Source: Bettongia penicillata ogilbyi
Lineage: Eukaryota; Chordata; Mammalia; Diprotodontia; Potoroidae
DNA length: 64,000 nt
Assembly: GCA_023548195.1 (NCBI GenBank)
Contig: JAJHZJ010000695.1
Span: forward strand, 1,127,423 to 1,191,422
Direction: 5' to 3'
Shown here: positions 58,265-64,000 of the stretch, one piece after another
Position numbering within the stretch: position 1 is the stretch's first letter
Layout: each line of letters opens with the position of its first letter
The notes under the pieces: model-generated
What the model was told of the DNA's origin: nothing
Databases searched by the model: none
Seen by the model: the letters and a program-made list of their open reading frames with translations, nothing else
Made by a program: the position numbers and the translations under genes

Positions 58265-61200
58265 ATGGAAGCAGCCTGCAACCAAGTCTATGGCCACTAA
58301 GGGGCATGTGTTTCCTTCACTGACAATAATTAAAACCAGAGAAAAGTCCATGGTAGGGCTACTTAGAAGTTCCTTCTGAAGCTGTAGTCTTTTGTCCAAA
58401 GAAAACCAGGACTGGGCAAGAAATCTGGGCTTCTGATTCCCAATGTTACATGTTGCACTAGGTAACCTTAGAAAAGATTCCTTCCCTCTTTTGGCCAAGA
58501 ATAGCCACAGAGAGAAAGGATAATAAAAGCATCTTGGGTTGACAAAGTACATTGTTTCTCCACCTTCCAGATCATTCTCATTTCAGTTCTCCTTCAGTGC
58601 TCACTATGACTGGAATTCAAACTACAGAGCAATTATTCTCTCCAAGTTGAAGATGGAGAGACTGAGGTCCTGAGAGCTCAACTGCATTTCTATTTTTAAG
58701 GCACATTTTATTTATGCTATTCTTCTTTATATCAGTCATTCCCAACCTCCTTTTGTTACAAAATAAACAAACAACTCTAACTCAAGTCTACTATGGAAAC
58801 TATGTTCAACAATGTACAAATCCTTCTGTCCTGGAAGTTCACTAACTTTCTGATCAATTCCATTCAATTCATATTTCGATAAATATATTAATTGCTTATA
58901 GCGGGTCAGAGAAATAGTCTAGGGCCAACCTGCTAATTAATCAAATAATGTCAGAAAAGAAATAGTGGACTGAGATGGGATATATATAGGTTCCAATCAT
59001 TTCTATGCCTCTAATTACTTGTATGGTTTTGGACAAGTCCCGGGCATCAGTTTTTGTATTCAATTCAATGCAACAAGCAGTGAGGAACTACTATGTAGAA
59101 TATAAATTCCCCAATTGCTTTGTTGTTAGTCTCTAGCAAAACTCCATCACATAGTAGGTCCTCAATAAATGCTTGTTGAATTTAAATGAATGCGTATAAA
59201 GACCTATGATTTGCACTGGTAACACAAAAATGAAAAAGAATGTCAGAGGATTTTCCCTCAAAAAAAAATACAAGCTAATAGAATGATATAATGTGTGCCC
59301 AGACAAATACTATACAAAGGAGAGTGTGATAAGGTCAAAAGAGAGGGCCATGTAAATTTGAGGAAGAAAATATCACTTCCAATAAGATTAATGGGGTGCA
59401 GTTTTGGAAAGGGTTGAGATAAGTCTTCCAAAGTGGGGAAATCCCTGAGCTAGGATTTGAAGAAATATGAGGTTTTCAATGGGAAGAGATGGGGTATTGG
59501 AACGATAAAGAAGAGTTCATTGTAGCTGTTGGAACTCCTGGAGATCTACGTGAGAAAAATGGTGGGGGAGATGAAGGAAAGATAAGAAGAAGAGATAGAT
59601 GACAAGTAAATCCAATTGGGTTGCCATTTCTAGTACATGATGGAAAATGAGAATGATCTGTGAAGATTCTCTCCAGCTCTAAAAGTCTATATGGTTCTAA
59701 AAAAGTTCTGAACTCTTACCGTGTCCACTCAGCTTGGTGCTGAATAGAAAGGATAATCACTGAATGCCAGTCATTGATGGCATTCACAACAAACAAAATC
59801 ATTAGCTATCAGAGATAAAAGGGACCTTTGCGATCACCTAGTCCAATTTGATTTATTTTTGTCTTGTAAAAGAGAAACAGAGGCCAGGAGAAATTAATAA
59901 GATCATACATATAGAAAGGGAGCATCTAAATATTCTTATTGTATGGATTTTATGGGCTGAGGTAGGTGAATCACTTGAGTAAGGTCATACAGAGGATTTA
60001 GAATCCACATCATTTGCCCCCCAAGTTACTACTTTTTCTATTGTGAAAATTTGAAATCTCATAGCTACTAACTGACAAAACTAAAAGAGCAGACCATTAA
60101 TGCTATATTGAGAGAAATTGATTCCTGGTCTGCTGACTCTAAGTCCTGTATTCCTGCCAGTTCATATCATGTTACATTAGCAGAAAAACTTCCCAACTTT
60201 TGAGACCTCCTGTTCTTTAATCTCAGTCTTTAGCTTTTCTCAGTTTATTTAAAACTGCAATTTCTTTCTCTGCCACAACAGAATGAAGTCTTGCAGCAAC
60301 CTCTTGGGCCTTTTCCTTTTCTATACCTCCCCCTAACTTATCCACATGGAATCAAAGCTAAAATTTGTGGCTTTGCAGAAGAGTCAGGCTTGTAGGAGTT
60401 CAGAGAATTCTGAGAATTCCATCAGAACAGGTAGTACTAAATATTTGAGTGGGGCCCTGATGCATGGCTAGGATTTGAGAAGGCAGAGCAGAATCTTTTA
60501 AAAGTAAAAGGAGGCTGTTGCTAGAAGATGTAGAGGAAAGTGAGCCTGAAATAACAGAGAGGGGGACAAGAAGGAGACAAATCACAGTGAAAGTAGCTAT
60601 TGATGATATTGTGGAACTGGGAGAAATAAAGGTATATGGGGTATGCCTAGACTACTCCATGATTTAACATCAAGTAAAGACTTTAAAGTTAATCCTGCAG
60701 GCATAAGGACCTCTCATTGATTCTGGAGTAGTAGAGCTATGTGTGCAAAGTGGTCCTTTAGGAAGTCTAGTCTGCCAACAAGTTGATCATGAATGGGAGG
60801 GGATAGGCTGGAAACAATGAGAAATGCTGAGTAGCTATTACACTATTTAAATGAGAAGTGAAGAGGCCAGGACTAGGATAGGGACCATGAGACTTGAGAG
60901 GGGGCAAAATTCAAGAGAAGGAAGAAAGGATAAGGTTTGACACCTGTCTTACTTCCAAGGTGAACTGGCAGTGGAGTCAAACATTTAACTTGACAGAATC
61001 ATTCCAATCCCTGGGAAGTCAGGATAGGCACAAGAGAATCAAAGAGAATATGGACATGGCAATGCCTACGTGCCCTAGGAGACAATCTGATGTAGTAAAG
61101 GCAAGAGATCTGACTTAGCTAACAGTATGATCTTAGAAAGAATCACTCCAATTATCTGAGCCTTAATTTCCTATTTGGTAAAATGTGGATAAAATGCTTA

Positions 61201-64000
61201 CAGAATTGACTCACTGGATTGTTGTAAGGGAAGTGCTTCGTAAACCTTAAATTTCTGTAGCACTGGAGGTTATTATTATCATTACTACTGGGCAGGCCTA
61301 GGCCTTACTGACAGTAGTCTATATTGGGGGTGCAGTTGGTGTGCTGTTTTTATGTTTTACTCAAATTCTAGCCCATGAAAGAAATGAACTTCTTGAATTT
61401 TCTCTATAGTCTTCAGTCTTCCCTTCTTTTCCCCTTTTGATATCCCCATGTTCTCAGAGACTACTGTTAATATACAGAAAAGGGAGTGGGAAAGGGGGCT
61501 ATGAAGTCCCAAACCCATGCTCCATGTTCTTTGCTATGCTCCTGGAAGGCCCAGATAAACACGTGGAGCTATAGGAAAGAGAGATGGGGTAGGATGTACC
61601 TAATAGAAAGAGCCATAGCATTAGGGTTACTTAGAAAATTGGCCTCATTCACTCTCTCTGACCTTAGGGAAGCACCTTAACCCCTCTCAGTCTTTGTTTT
61701 CTCCTCTCTAAAATGAGAATGTTGGACCAGATGGTCATTGAGATCGTTTTCACTTAGGACATTCAGTTCCATTAAAATCCGGCAGTCCCAGAGATGGGCA
61801 TAGATATTCATACCTTTCCCAAAAGATCCCTCAAAATTAGTGAAAGGTGATTTGTACATGACTCTTTATGAACTATCTACTGGGTATCTATTTCCCATTA
61901 CCTAGCAAGTCACTGTAACCACGACCCTCTCTGCACATAAACCACTGTCTGCCTTTCTCTCCCCAATGTTTTTCCTTTTCTCTTTCTCCTTCCCTCAATG
62001 CCTCCCTCCAAGTCAGCTCCTGCTCTTTCATCAACCATTCAACAATTATTTTTTGAGTACTGACTCAATGAATGTTTATGCCTTAGTCTCTTCCATTTAT
62101 TTTTTTTCTCCTTACACCCTTCCTCCTAGGCCCACCAATTTCTTTCTTCCCTATATCCCAGGTTATTCCTCAGTTCTTCATGCCCCTAAAAAAAATAAAT
62201 TAAGGAAAAAACAATAATAACAACAAATTATGACATCGATAGCAAAAACTCTCTTTTCTGTACCTTTACAGTCCTTTCCTCTGCACCCATCAAATTCTAC
62301 TCCCCCTTCAAACACAAAAATATCTTTTCTAGGCCCCATGGACTAGATTCCCAGGGCTACCCAAGCTCTAACTCTCCCACAACCTCTTCCAGTGTTGCAG
62401 TTTCAGGGCATCTGTCCTGCTATTTTGGGAAGCCAATACCTCCTCTTTCCACCTATATACTCCACATGCTTCCTACTACTTTAGGAACACTCATAAAATG
62501 CCTGACCTTTGAGCTTGTCTTTAATTATTTGATTCCCTGAGGTATCCAATAAGAGTTGGGCTGTGAGATGGGAAGGAGGCATAGGATGCTGATCTCCAAA
62601 ACCTCTAGTCTTGCTTTTATACCTGTTGCTTAGAGGATGGAGAACCCCATTTCACATGGAGCCCCAAGAAAAATTCAATATGATATAGTGGAAAGAATTT
62701 AAAATGAGGGAGTCGAGTTTGAACCTTGGGTAAGTTTCAGCATTTCCAAACCTCAGTTCAACACAGTGGATAGAACACTGGAATCAGGAGAAAACCTTCT
62801 CTTTAATTGTGTCTCATACTTAGCTGTGTGATCCTAGGAAAGTCATTTAAATTCTCAAGGCTCAGTTTTCTCTTTTATAAAATGAAGGGATTGGACTGGA
62901 TGATCATTAAGTACTCTTTAAATTCTAAATCTATGCACCTATGATCCCATTGTCCTCATCTTTAAAAGGAGGAAATGCACTTGGTGGAACTCTGAATTCC
63001 TTCTAACTCTAGTTCTGAAATACTATGATCTTATACAACAAAGGCCAGGGAATATATGAGAACAAAGACTTTCAACACACACCTCTCTAAGATTAGACTC
63101 TAGGTCATTTCAGATCCAGGCACGGTCTGTGCAGACCCTCTCTGGTTGGGGTCTAAATGCCCTCCTTTACCTTATTTCCACTTTCAAAACTGTATACAGC
63201 CTCCCATGGGAGCATATCCAGGACACAACCTCCAGAAAGAAGGAAAATATGTGGAACCTGTTTTATTCTACTCTAATATCCTTGTCTAATTGGGATGAGA
63301 ACCCCAATAGGTAAGGCACAGACTTGGGGCACAAATCATTTCTTTTTCTAGCTCCAAGAGGGACAAAACTTAGTGTCTGGCATTTGAAAAACATATTTTT
63401 GTCTCTTTCTTGACTTTACATGATTTAAACTTTAAAGAAATCAACCTCAGAGATAATTTAGTCCAACCTAATTTTCACAAATGTGTAAACAGAACTTAAG
63501 TGAATTGTTTAAGGTCATGTAGCTAACAGAGAAGAGATTTGAACCCTCACAAGTTGATTTTGTTTTCTTTCTAAGCATTTATCCAGGAGAGCCAGAGACC
63601 AATAGGGTGAGTGTGGTTTTTATACAGAATGTAAGTAGGGAACCTCAGGGTAGAACCCCAAGGGGTAAGTTTACCCTAGGATAGGAAAAACTTTCTGAGT
63701 CACTTATGCAAAAAAACAAAACAAAACACAAAAAGCAAAAAGCAAAACCAAAAACTAAACATAGTATTTAGGGGATAAAGATTTTTTTCCACCTAGGATG
63801 GAGAATAAGAGGAAAGTATGGAAGATCTCAGGAGGAATGGAGGGGATTATTGGTGGGACTTTTATATATTTTTATATTTCTATATTTTCAATTTTTGGGG
63901 TAGCACTTTTGACTCTGGTCCATGGCCTAGGCTCCTAGGATCAGGCTTGTCAATAACAGAAGGAGCCTATCGCTCTTGGCTGACTCATTCCACAGCTGGC
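58265..64000. other. Gene-free right flank with old SINE relics
   Basis: No gene is visible on either strand. MIR-like relics lie at about 59805-60010 ('gggacctttgcgatcaccta'), 61085-61290 ('gccttaatttcctatttggt'), 61610-61760 ('tggaccagatggtcattgag') and 63435-63560 ('ggtcatgtagctaacagaga'). A-rich runs lie near 62185-62225 and 63708-63760. The rest looks unique. Confidence 0.55.
62755..62945 (+). repeat. MIR/MAR-type SINE relic
   Basis: It shows 'cacagtggatagaacactgg', 'tagctgtgtgatcctaggaa', 'gggattggactggatgatca' and the end 'aatctatgcacctatgatc'. Confidence 0.65.

Noticed and set aside
58140..58300. Possible exon start after a strong polypyrimidine-AG
   Set aside because: The following frame closes quickly and shows no conserved domain. 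I see no supporting donor or exon.
1..64000. CRISPR arrays, bacterial operons, tRNA or rRNA genes
   Set aside because: None were seen. The tRNA-like sequences are parts of SINEs, and the regular repeats are simple satellites.

Overview
This window is nuclear DNA of a mammal, almost certainly a marsupial. It holds single-exon class I olfactory receptor (OR) genes, no operons or bacterial signals, and dense interspersed repeats. The diagnostic repeats are tRNA-derived marsupial SINEs (at 38011-38275, 34970-35255, 42036-42336 and 51960-52480), L1 3' ends with the marsupial-style 3'UTR (31608-33537 and 28655-28985), MIR-like SINEs and CR1/L3 remnants. The species cannot be named from the sequence alone.

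The main structure is a tandem array on the + strand of about 15-16 kb units. Each unit has a non-coding upstream block, an OR51B-like coding exon and a non-coding downstream block. Unit 1 runs from 1 to about 15213 and enters the window already truncated. It carries the only intact OR51B-like gene (6262-7200, 312 aa). Unit 2 (about 15214-30879) carries a copy cut short by an 8-bp deletion (22125-23055), then a degraded OR relic (29128-30170). Unit 3 (about 30880-44140) carries a copy with a stop at codon 2, a +1 frameshift and a late stop (38596-39520). At about 44140 its downstream block runs directly into the middle of a fourth OR copy (44143-44784). The fourth copy's own downstream block (44785-48510) then joins a copy of the sequence that precedes the relic in unit 2, ending in a second relic (50473-51788). 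The non-unit part, 51789-64000, holds a second intact OR gene, an OR51Q1-like receptor (55560-56507, 315 aa), a roughly 120-bp displaced piece of that gene type lodged in a CR1 remnant (57322-57443), and otherwise only old repeats.

The two intact genes are predicted odorant GPCRs acting through the olfactory G protein and adenylyl cyclase. In human, OR51B genes and OR51Q1 lie in this same neighbourhood beside the beta-globin cluster, so the window probably comes from the marsupial equivalent of that locus. No globin gene is visible here.

No wholly new biological system is visible. The points of interest are evolutionary: a gene-conversion tract between copies 1 and 2, several independent routes of gene death, a deletion fusion inside a coding exon, two apparent templated insertions, and microsatellites grown at particular break or repeat points.
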